Shown piece by piece: positions 44,058-53,863 of a stretch of DNA of 64,000 nucleotides (its first letter is position 1; each line of letters opens with the position of its first letter). Made by a program: the position numbers and the translations under genes. This stretch comes from Urechis unicinctus. Lineage: Eukaryota > Annelida > Polychaeta > Xenopneusta > Urechidae. The stretch is taken from NCBI GenBank assembly GCA_034190875.2, contig CM067349.1:9609933-9673932 (forward strand). The letters run 5' to 3'. The notes under the pieces are model-generated. The model was given only the letters and a program-made list of their open reading frames with translations. It was not told where the DNA came from and did no database searches.

Positions 44058-44406
44058 CTGGGATACAGGTGTGGCTGGCTTCCAAATAAACTTCCAGTTC
44101 GCTGGGACAGGTCACTGCGGTGTGAAATACCTTCTCTAACACAGTTACTGAGCAGTGCTGACGTCCTGAACAGAGCCTGTCCATATCACGCATGACATCC
44201 GCTTGACATCCCAGAGAACCGTAGTCTTGTTTGACACACTCGCCCAGCGCCATCCTCCCGTACACGGCGCCCACCATGAGCAGCACCTCATCGGAGGCAC
44301 ACTGGAGGTCCAACGTGTCCTCATCACAATACTCACGCGCTAATATTCCATTTATTAATGCGATGAAACCGAGTAAAACCGCACCTACGTGCATCATGGC
44401 TTTCAT
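44058..44406 (-). CDS. V47: leader + SUEL lectin first exon, twin of V45
   Basis: ATG 44406 opens MKAMMHVGAVLLGFIALING. It equals V45 with few changes up to LCSGRQ; the last third is TVLEKVFHTAVTCPSELEVYL and CIPG. The donor GTAAGT follows 44058. The element is at 44494-44500 with TGAATATTCA at 44452-44461. Confidence 0.91.
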
Positions 44407-44493
44407 TATACCAGATATACCTACCTCAACGTAGTATGTATTCGAACCAAATGAATATTCAATTTCACAACTTGATGTCTTTTCATACCAAGT

Positions 44494-45370
44494 GAGGCTC
44501 TCGATGGGTCAGCACACTGTTTAGGTCCAAATACAAAGTTGAATTTTGAACTCATTATCAAGGCCTCAAGTTAATATGCATCTGAGGTTTCTCCTTTTAT
44601 TCGTCTACTACCTGACCATTATCATTAATTGAAATAGCATACAGGTAAAATCGTACCACCATTCTAAATTCTTGCAAACAATACCAATCACTATACCGCT
44701 TTGGGAAATACAGCATCGCGTTTCTCGTCCCTCAGTCTCCAATCCTTGTTTTAGAAATAGAGCCACGAATATCAAATAAATGAGGTATTTCGAGACCACC
44801 AATAGGAATTTTCCGGTGACTGAACATCGAAATGCAGCTAAAGCCGACCTTAGTAAGGTCTGCAGCCATATTGAATGACCAGGGAATCCTTTGTAACATC
44901 AGGGTGTAGTGATTGATGTAAGAGCCAATGGGCAATTACGACGGTGACAGATGGGGTTCATTAAGATGGATGGATATATCATCGTAACTTATCTCTTTCA
45001 ACACAAGTCTTTTTTTCTCCATCCCTGATTGTATGAAACAGATTCAATACATGATACGGTCAACCTCCCATATTTGGGCATCTGAGCCACCATATTACAT
45101 GGTTAAAAGCGCTCAGAAATATAAACAATAACTGGTTTTTTTATCATGCCCAGTCATCTCCGGCATCAATCCACAGATATCATCGAGAGGATGACATTCA
45201 CAAGACAAGAAATGAATGGGTACCGTCATTTCGTGGGAAACAGAGATAAACGATACGTTATGATGCCTATAAAACCACCGCAACATGCTCGCCGAACATT
45301 ATGAAATAAACACAAAATGAAAAGTTTCGAGAATTATGAATTGAGCGCGCGAGATTCGAACAGTGTGGCA
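44494..45370. repeat. Spacer copy 2 of the two-exon tandem duplication
   Basis: This is the counterpart of 41,388-42,250 (see that entry), with scattered substitutions and small indels, so the duplication is not very recent although the coding parts of the twins stay close. Confidence 0.85.
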
Positions 45371-45576
45371 GCAATAAGGTAGAATAGCCTTGAATGGCTG
45401 GTTCTTAATTTTTTAATTTGATTCTAAAATACCACTATCAATCGGTACTACACATGCGAACAATAAAGGATCACAAGCCATGATATTTTACGAGATACAT
45501 CTTGATAAATGTCCGCCTTTACTGCTACATGTAGATTCCTCTCTTATAACATAAGACTCCATTAAATGAACCATAC

Positions 45577-45919
45577 CTGGAATACAGGTGGCGCTTGCAT
45601 CGAGGTGAGCTTTCAGTTCGCTCGGGCAAGGTACATCAGCGGTGAATTCCTTGCTTCGTACTATCATTCTACAGAGCTGACGTCCTGAACAGAGCCTGTC
45701 CATATCACGCATGACATCCGCCTGACATCCCAGAGAACCGTAGTCTTGTTTGACACACTCGCCCAGCGCCATCCTCCCGTACACGGCGCCCTTCATGAGC
45801 AAAACCTCATCGGAGGCACACTGGAGGTCCAATGTGTTCTCATAGCAATACTCACGCGCTTCTGTTTTAGACATTAATACAGTTTGCATCACCAGTATTG
45901 TCATAATCAGACTGGTCAT
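45577..45919 (-). CDS. V48: leader + SUEL lectin first exon, distal end of unit B
   Basis: ATG 45919 opens MTSLIMTILVMQTVLMSKTE; ATG 45955 is in frame. The domain has EYCYENTLDLQCASDEVLLM, AVYGRMALGECVKQDYG, then CRMIVRSKEFTADVPCPSEL and CIPG. The donor GTATGG follows 45577. The element is at 46015-46021 and is the rightmost one of the array. Confidence 0.9.
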
Positions 45920-46881
45920 TTGGTTTATCACCGTCGATGTGCAGAACATCAACAACCGTCAATGGAGAACTTTCATAAATATATATTCTTGCATGTTTTC
46001 ACGTAGGGTTAAATGAGGCTCTTAATGGGTGGGGAACTTAGACTCTCCAAAATGGGACTTTAACCAATTAACACTGAGCTTAATAATTCATGGCTTCTAT
46101 TCATGAAATTATGCATCACGATTGTGTTTAGAGTGATTTATCCGTGATAGAATGTAAAAACAAATTATTGTCAAGTAATTAACAACTTACCAACCAAACA
46201 CGCGCTCAGCGCAGACCCTTGGAGGGTTGTATATAGGTGCGGTTTTGTCAGGAAAGTGGTGTCAACGATTAATAGTTTTGATTACATATATATTCAGTAT
46301 TATATATCTTCTTGGACTGTCATGTTCATTAATGAGATTTGTTCGCTATATCCAAAGAAAAACAACATGATCTCAATTGAGGTTAAGCCTGGCAGATATC
46401 GATATTGTCAGCGAAAAGGTAAAAAAGAGAAGTTTTGCTTGGTAGACTGAGGAAATTTGATTTTGTGCCACAACAAGTTTTTAATTGCGACAGCAATAAG
46501 CCCAGGAACAACAATTCTAAGACGCGCTCGTCATCATGCTGTTGTATCTCGTTATGACACTTTACAATTGAATCATAACGTATAAAATGAACTTTATGCT
46601 CTTGCTAGATAATGGTAATGGTGATATTGGAGTTAAACGTCACTTTCAACAACGAGATGATATCTCGACGGGGATGGATGCGGATGATTGTGATGCTTGG
46701 ACAACTGCCCTTAAGTGGCAGCGCCCACTTCGCACAAACCCGTTGCCCAGACCGGGCTGCGAAACCCACGCCACTAGGACGAAGGTCCAGCACTATACTG
46801 TTGAGCAACCGGGTCGGGTGCATCCCCTTTCAGAGATGGGACCGCCATTTGACGTGATCATCTGAGTCATGGTGAACTAGT

Positions 46882-46952
46882 CCGGTTCACACCTTGGTAT
46901 CGAACCCAAAACCTGTTTGTCGACAGGCATGCCACTACGACACGGGAACCGG
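46882..46952 (-). repeat. tRNA-like sequence, probably a SINE head
   Basis: On the minus strand the ends CCGGTTC and GAACCGG can pair as a 7-bp acceptor stem over 71 bases, with GTCGTAGTGGC near box A and GGTTCGATACC as box B. The anticodon and T arms do not fold cleanly, so a tRNA-derived repeat is more likely than a working tRNA gene. Confidence 0.45.
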
Positions 46953-47460
46953 CTTTGATGCTCTTGAATATTTTATTTCACCTTCATGCTATGTATTGTG
47001 GTAATCGATACTGATACAGTGTGGCCTTATTACCAAGTTGATTGTATGATGTCTGTAGCTTCAAACATTTTTTTTATCCAACAAATAATGTTTTGAAATC
47101 CTCACAATCACAAAATATCACATTTTAGACGAGAATGACAATAACAGGATACTGATAAAAATTGCATCATACAACCGCCACTAACTGCCAGCTTGATAAT
47201 CAGGTGGATTGCATAGTTTGTGCGATCTTAATTTTATACAGAGTACCATGTACAAATGTACTCGAAATACATGAAACCATCGAAGGTTCGAACCTTAAGC
47301 CGTTTTCTGATCGGAAAACGCAGCACAAATAAAATCACTATTTCTCAGGCAAAATAGACCATATTGGCCGAGTTCACCCCGTCCAGAATGTAATCTGAAG
47401 CAATCGATCCAACCATTGTGATCCTAAGCCTACGGAAAATAAGTGTCTGTGATACTTCCT

Positions 47461-47529
47461 GTCATTCTCCTGGAGCAGAGGATACCCCCGGGAGGATACC
47501 CCAGTACATCCTCTGCTCCAGAGAATGAC
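47461..47529. repeat. Imperfect inverted repeat with 22-23-base arms
   Basis: Left arm GTCATTCTCCTGGAGCAGAG (continuing GAT) and right arm ATCCTCTGCTCCAGAGAATG (continuing AC) are complementary apart from a two-base bulge, with a 24-base GC-rich loop containing CCCCCGGGAGG. It would form a strong hairpin in RNA. No neighbouring gene is recognised. Confidence 0.7.
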
Positions 47530-49129
47530 TTCCTGCGTAGGCCACCTTGTTGACGAGCCACAGTGAGAGTCTCGTCATATCTCGACCGCTGTTGTCCTGA
47601 TCCATCTTGCTGTAGCAGTACAGGGCGGTACGTACAGATCAGTGACCGTGGGACCATCGTGATCCGCGACCAGACAATGACAGCTGTCTTCTCGGTGGAA
47701 CACACTCAGGAGCTGTTGTCATGTGTTGTCATGTGTCCACAGTCTATGACTTTGTCACGCTACAGCACGGTGAATGACGTCCTGTCCACAGTCTATGACC
47801 GTCGCTGCTGACTTGCATTGTAAAGGGGCAGATGGGGCGAGGACGGATCAGACAGCTCATGGGACGCTAAGTCAATAGCCATACATACAGAGCTACGGCA
47901 GTTTATCTGGGTGTCTATGTATTTCTACGGTCATGTGATTTACTGTTTAAGCACTGGTGCAATAACATTCCTTTCAACACGACTGATTTTCTAAAATTTG
48001 GAAAATTAGGACGCCATAAGGAAAGGACAAGGCTAAGGAAGCGAGTCTTTAATATACCGTTATTCTCATGTTCAATTATTTATCATACAGTGATAACTGT
48101 ACAGGTGTATAGTTTTATTAATCTACATCGCAAAGGTGAGAGAATCGCAGCCTGAAGTCTGTTGAACGAACCTCGGAAGAGATGAACTTGGACAAGACAT
48201 CGTCTGTCAGGCAATAGCCCAGTATTCACCCACTCGGCGGAATGAAGGACTTAAGTCCAGGTTGCAGCAGCGTCGATTACGACCAGCTAAGAAATGAAAG
48301 TATCTATGATACAGACTCTGTATCCAATGCTACGTGGTAAATTGATCAAATAATTATACCCGTCCATCAACAGATCAAGTCCGGTCTTGTAGGATTGGGC
48401 TCGGTGTACTCAGCATCATAACGTGTCGACATTTCGAGTATTTGGGAAATCGTGTGAAGCAAATGGTGCCTCGTGTTTCCCAGCAGCCTGTGATGAATGC
48501 TGTACATCTTGATAGAAGTAATGGTATATATTGCACGTTGAACTGTCGGTCCCTGTGAACAACTCACTCCATTACCTACAAGAAGCATCAGCTTTTGGTT
48601 CGACTTGGTCTCTCTATCATCTGTGGTGGTGTGTGATAACGAACAGTGGGCTACTGATCGAGGACCCATCGGAGCTATGAGAGGGTCCCTCTTGATGGGG
48701 TGAGGTCAGGTGAAGGTCGTATCAAACTGGATCTACTTATGTGATCTGCATCTATTACATAACCCTAATCCTGGTAATAAACAATTCACCAGGTTACCCC
48801 ACTAGAGACACAACAACACCTGACTTACCACCAGAGTAAAAGCAGCTTTGGATGGTGGTTATGCAGTAAATCTGAGTTGATCATTTGGCAGTTCCACAGG
48901 AGTGGGGCTCACCTGATTCGATCTCATGACCAGATCAAATCCTGTATCACCACATGGTACCTACAGCCCACAGGGCGACTCTATCTCCACACACACTAAT
49001 CATATAGCAGGAACATGTTCTAACAGGAATTCAATTGGAACGAGTATTATTTCAGACTAATTTAATGGATGTTCATTTCGTTCAACTGAATCACATTGAA
49101 ATTGTCAAGTTGAAATCAGTGGCCATGTC

Positions 49130-49135
49130 TTTATT
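49130..49135 (-). terminator. Candidate polyadenylation signal of ZNF622
   Basis: AATAAA on the minus strand lies 87 bases past the ZNF622 stop codon at 49222-49224, which is a normal distance. Confidence 0.7.
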
Positions 49136-49221
49136 CCAGTATCACACACTATGGACATATACAGTCACAAAATTTCAAATCATAAATCACAAACACCAAT
49201 AAGGTATAGGACATTTTGTTT

Positions 49222-51967
49222 CTAATATAGTACTTGCTCCCTGAAATGTTTTTGTAGTTTATTAGCCTTGACTCCAAGCTGTGAATACTTTTTCCATTGA
49301 ATTCTGTGCATAAATTGCATGTCTTTAGCACGTTTCTGTGCGTCTGCACCTGGAATAAAACACCAGAAAGGTGAATGGGTGAAATGAATGTTTGCAGAAC
49401 ATTTAATTGTACCCAATGACCTTATGATTTAAACATGATGATGAATATGCTATATTGATCATAACGGGCCTACCAATCATAACGTTCGTGTTGTATACTA
49501 ACATAATCCTGAATTAATGTATCACATCTCCATCATTGTGTGAACAATGCAGTGTACTCTACCTGTGGCGCCAGTCCAGCCCAGGGCCTTATACTGAGCC
49601 AGCACGCGGGATGCTGAATTAGCGTGACGAGAACCGGGCCGATCAGCTCGCAGCTTCTGTCTGTAGTAGCGCTGAAGGGTGCGGTGTCCAACACTGGCTC
49701 CTGCACACAGAAACACAGGCACACACTTACTTTAGAGCCAGGCTAAAAATAAAATTACCAAAGCCACACAATTAAAATGCAATGTAATATACAGTCAGAT
49801 TAAATATTTTAACTTCATTACAAAACAAGTGAATTGTCTGCATTGACAACAGCATGTGATACTAGAATCCAAATAACAGAATTACTATCTAACTTTTCAA
49901 TATTGACTGACCAGAGGGCAGCACCAGCTGGTAGTTATCGGAGTCGGACTCAAGCTGGACGATGTCCACTTCTTCATCCTCCTCCCCGGGACGCTGGTCA
50001 CCATCAGGATAACTACTCCTACACACAGCACACACCCAGATATGAGGTCAACAGGATATAACAGATTCACTTTCATCTATAACATACATCCTGGTTTGGT
50101 CAAGACATATTTCTAAAGCGCTGAAAGCCAAAATGCAATGGGCATTTCTGTACACACCCTATTCTGACCAACCGACTGGCATAGATGGATATGTTTTACG
50201 ATGGAAAATAAAGATAAACAATCTTCCTTTCTGTGAGTTGAGCTGCTCCAGTGGATTGATCACTACTTAAGTGACAGAATGACAATGCCAGTAAGTAATC
50301 AATTCCGACAGTCATTCCAACCAAGTTGCCTTGTCACACCTGTAGTGATCAATGAACTCACCTGTAATCATAGAAGTCAGCATACTCAAGCAGGACATCA
50401 TGCTCAAATAGCATCTTGGTGTGCCCTTTGGTTACCATGTGTTTCTGGACAGCTTCTGTTGAGTAGAATGTCTTGCCTTTTTCGTTACACCAAAGACAAA
50501 CATTCCCCTCGCCGACCTTCTCCCCTGTTTCCCACACACAAACCAACTAATCAGTACAAGATGGATTGGTAGTCAAATAATATGTATATATTGATAGATG
50601 AAATGATAGTAATGAATTTCCCCTATCATTCTGATGTATTAGTTGTGTATGCTTTATTGACATTTTCTACTCACCCAGGTAGGCCACCATTGACATTATC
50701 TACTCACCCAGGTAGGCCACCATTGACATTATTTACTCACCCAGGTAGGCCACCATTGACATTATCTACTCACCCAGGTAGGCCACCATTGACATTATTT
50801 ACTCACCCAGGTAGGCCACCATTGACATTATCTACTCACCCAGGTAGGCCACCATTGACATTATCTACTCACCCAGGTAGGCCACCATTGACATTATTTA
50901 CTCACCCAGGTAGGCCACCATTGACATTATCTACTCACCCAGGTAGGCCACCATTGACATTATTTACTCACCCAGGTAGGTCATGAGCCCCTCCAGATCA
51001 GTAACGTACTCCAAGTCGGGGATGAAGAAGCCGTGGGCGCGACTCATATGCTGCATCTTAGCATCAAATGTCTTGGCTACGTGTGGACAGAATAGACACT
51101 GCTCTACACCGAGGGCTTCCCCTTCCCACTCCTCCTCCTCATCGCTCAGCATCTCTGACGAAACAACACAAGGAGCAATGCCATTGATAACACCACAAAC
51201 ATCTGCAGCCTTGTATTCACTGTAAAATTATTTCATGCCTTTTTATCACTTGTTTGCATTGTAGCATTCAAACTATTGTTCCACAGAAAAATGAATACTT
51301 TACACTTAACAGGAAGCATTACAAATTGTACTATACCACAGTCATTGTCATCAGCAGGAGTGCTCCACCAGCAGCACCAGCTGGCTCTTCTGTTTTCTGT
51401 GCAGCACTCTGATTAGCAAGGTTTTTAGCATTTTTTTCTTGAATAAGTTTGTCTTCAGCAGAAGTGGGAGTCTGCTCAGATTTACTGGCCTGCTTAGCAC
51501 TCACTTCAATGTGCTTTTTCGATTGAATGTGATTTGTGTAAGCATTTTGTGAACTGAAGTTTTTGTTGCACAGGACACAGCGAGTGGTTGACTTGACTTC
51601 AGTCTGTTCAACTACCTGCAATCACACACAGCAATATAACCACACCTAACATGAGCTGCACATAAAGCCAGCAACTATCACAAGAAAGGCGTCAAATAGA
51701 GAATATAACTGCTACAGTAGTCAAGTACAAAACTAAAGCATCTTACAACAAAGTGTTTGATAAAAGGGGGTGTGTCTGATGGGAGAAGAGTATAACCTTT
51801 GCTTTTTGTGCGTTGACACGGAGTTTGAATTCTTCGGCTGTGACTGAGGGTAGATCTGCGACTTTGCGTTTGAGGTTATACCGATGCCAGTCTGTCTTGT
51901 AATGGTCTCTCTGAATGTCCGCAGTAGCAAACATGACTTTGCATGTGATACAAGTGAAGGATGACAT
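49222..51967 (-). CDS. ZNF622: ZNF622 (ZPR9 / yeast Rei1 family) zinc-finger protein, seven exons
   Basis: Exons, in order: 51967-51797, 51615-51337, 51152-50972, 50524-50362, 50018-49912, 49700-49563, 49349-49222. They sum to 1,167 nt (388 residues and a stop) and all phases agree. Four C2H2/U1-like fingers are visible: CITCKVMF..HYKTDWH, CVLCNKNF..HIQSKKH, CLFCPHVAK..MSRAHG and CLWCNEKGK..MVTKGH. The signature LEYADFYDYRSSYPDG and VGHRTLQRYYRQ follow. Family members act in cytoplasmic maturation of 60S ribosomal subunits. The acceptor of exon 3 (before ATG 51152) is my least certain junction; the protein is shorter than the human one in the linker after finger 2. Confidence 0.93.
50672..50985 (-). 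repeat. 33-bp minisatellite derived from the ZNF622 exon 3 donor
   Basis: Nine intronic copies of a 33-bp unit containing ACTCACCCAGGTAGGCCACC stand next to the true exon 3 end (copy spacing 33: 50681, 50714 ... 50945, then the exon at 50978). Each copy carries CTACCTGG|GTGAGT, that is, the same 5' splice site as the real one. A TCTACTC/TTTACTC variant alternates between copies. Confidence 0.93.
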
Positions 51968-52463
51968 TATGAGGCTCTGTAAGTACACAAAAGACAGACA
52001 ATTAAGATAAAGACGCTCAGTAGCATGATATAAACACATGATAAGTAATCAAGTGACAGGTGTATATGGTGACATTGTCAGGTGTGGTTGGGGTACAGCT
52101 GTATTGAGTTGCCATGAAACAAGACAATAATTGCAGACATAATATAATTAGATTGCCTAACACCACCACATAATTTTTTTACTTCATGCAGCAAAGTAAA
52201 TACACATATACATAAGATTGAATACTTCAATTTATGTGGAAGGTGTAGAATGATATTCCCACCTTATTCGACTATACCATGGGTTCAAAACAAACAGAAG
52301 TCTGGCAAGGGCAAATGAATGTCTTATTTCCACAAGACCAGCTGGCAAGTGGTTTTCTTAAAATAGATTTTACCAGTTTAATCAATGTTTATTCGGCGAC
52401 ACAGGGCAAATACGTATTGGAGTTTAAAAAAAAAATTGGACAGTTAGGCAGAATTGTAATATA

Positions 52464-53863
52464 CAGGGCTGGAAATTAACTAAAATCATCAGGATGGGTG
52501 GCCAGGAGATGCTACCCATCCTTAACAGATTCTACCCGTCCAAACAAAAAAAGACGCAATGTTAGGAGAACCCCAGGTCAGTGACATACTGGGATGGTGA
52601 TAAGAACCCCAGGTCAGTGACATACTGAGCTGGTGATAAGAACCCCAGGTCAGTGACATACTGGGCTTGTGATAAGAACCCCAGGTCAGTGACATACTGG
52701 GCTGGTGATAAGAACCCCAGGTCAGTGACATACTGGGCTGGTGATAAGAACCCCAGGTCAGTGACATACTGGGCTGGTGATAAGAACCCCAGGTCAGTGA
52801 CATACTGGGCTGGTGATAAGAACCCCAGGTCAGTGTCAGGGTGGGCTGGTGATAAGAACCCTAGGTCGGTGTCAGGGTGGGCTGGTGATAAGGAGAACCC
52901 CAGGTCAGTGTCATGCTGGACTGGTGATGAGGAGGTAAATACAAAGCAGATTAATACAAAGCAGATTAAGTGTTAACCCATGTGACACTATAAACAGGTG
53001 CATACATCATAGCTGCAGGACCATCAATTAGGACCAGGTGGAGCTAAACAGTCATACTGGGTAAACAGAACCTCTGATATAAAACCTCTACTTAACCAGA
53101 CTGGTGGAGCCATACTCACACACAACAAAAACAGATAATACTCGTTGTTTCAGTCATTTGTGTCATTCTGATGGTTTTAACAACAATGACATTTAGACAT
53201 AAAATGTCTTTTTAAGCCCCAGTGATGTGTGCGTTCTCAATACAGCATCAGCTTCACCTTTTCACAAATTCAACTTTTAATAATCGGATGCAGTCAAGGG
53301 GGAACAGAGGGGGAACAGAGAGAGGGAAAAGTGAGTAACTGCGGGGTGGTAGGGGTGTTTGCTTGATTGAGGCTGGCGTTGTTGAGCATTTACGCGTTAA
53401 CCCGAATTGATATGATATGTTGTAATTGGACTTAACAAATTCATATACCATGATCCTAACCCCTGAGTTCTATAAAGTCATCAAAGTATGAATAATAAGC
53501 ACGAGCGTTGTGGCTTCTAAATCAGCGCGTCAGATCAAATTACAGTTAGTCGAATAGTAACCATGGCTAATCTTTTATAAGTGCATGTGTTAAATGAACT
53601 AATACAGATGCAATACTGTACATAACACAAGCAGTAATCTTGTTGATTTTTCGCCAGAACAGCTTTGGTTGTCAGACGACACGCTGCGTTCTTTGATTAG
53701 TCTTGCTAGTATTGCTATGTTCTTATCTGTCTGTGTAATAAACAAACAGTGTTCACCGTGAAAAGTTACCCGTCAGCCGGACGTGTGATTGGGCTAGATT
53801 TACCCGTCTGGCCATAAAATCACCCGTCATTGACGGGCGGACGGGTGTTAATTTCCAGCCCTG
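52464..53863. mobile_element. 1.4-kb element with hAT-like terminal inverted repeats
   Basis: The left end CAGGGCTGGAAATTAAC and right end GTTAATTTCCAGCCCTG are perfect 17-bp inverted repeats. CAGGG ends are typical of the hAT superfamily. There is no transposase frame, so it is non-autonomous. A clean 8-bp target duplication is not visible. Inside the right end there are short GACGGG/CCCGTC inverted motifs. It lies upstream of ZNF622. Confidence 0.7.
52568..52935. repeat. 36-bp minisatellite, about ten copies, inside the hAT-like element
   Basis: The unit contains AACCCCAGGTCAGTGACATA and repeats every 36 bp (first starts 52571, 52607), with degenerate copies at the right end (GTCAGGGTGGGCTGG). 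Being a multiple of three, it gives open frames on both strands; I take these as chance. Confidence 0.92.

Larger units (their letters stand above)
18523..46021 (-). other. Lectin-receptor unit B: 30 variable first exons (V19-V48) plus 5 constant exons
   Basis: The architecture is the same as unit A: C5 18523-18841, C4 18964-19045, C3 19240-19299, C2 19417-19563, C1 19820-20182, then V19 to V48. C2, C3 and C4 have the same lengths as in unit A (147, 60 and 82 nt). C1 is two codons shorter (363 against 369 nt). The V exon next to C1 (V19) is almost the same protein as the V exon next to C1 in unit A (V6). The distal end (V45-V48) is a recent duplication. At least four V exons appear recently duplicated and five are frame-disrupted. 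Confidence 0.87.
46022..49129. other. Gene-poor region right of the array
   Basis: No V or C exon homology continues here. I see a tRNA-like relic (46,882-46,952), an inverted repeat (47,461-47,529) and otherwise unassigned sequence. A minus-strand frame at about 47.43-47.70 kb has no recognisable protein. Confidence 0.5.

Noticed and set aside
80-45919. V exons as 48 separate single-exon secreted lectins
   Set aside because: Open frames do run a little past each CVxG, but to different, unrelated ends, and a consistent phase-1 donor sits at the conserved point. The shared-exon model explains this better.
46882-46952. Functional tRNA gene
   Set aside because: Acceptor stem and box B are present, but anticodon and T stems do not pair properly.
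47430-47705. Minus-strand frame as a gene
   Set aside because: It overlaps the inverted repeat, has no recognisable domain and no supporting splice sites.
51971-51978. GAGGCTCT directly upstream of the ZNF622 start
   Set aside because: It matches only the 7-base core, lies next to the ATG and lacks the second half of the element; a 7-mer is expected several times in 64 kb by chance.
50582-53000. Repetitive proteins encoded by the 33-bp and 36-bp repeats
   Set aside because: Open frames arise because unit length is a multiple of three; both strands are open and no conserved protein is seen.
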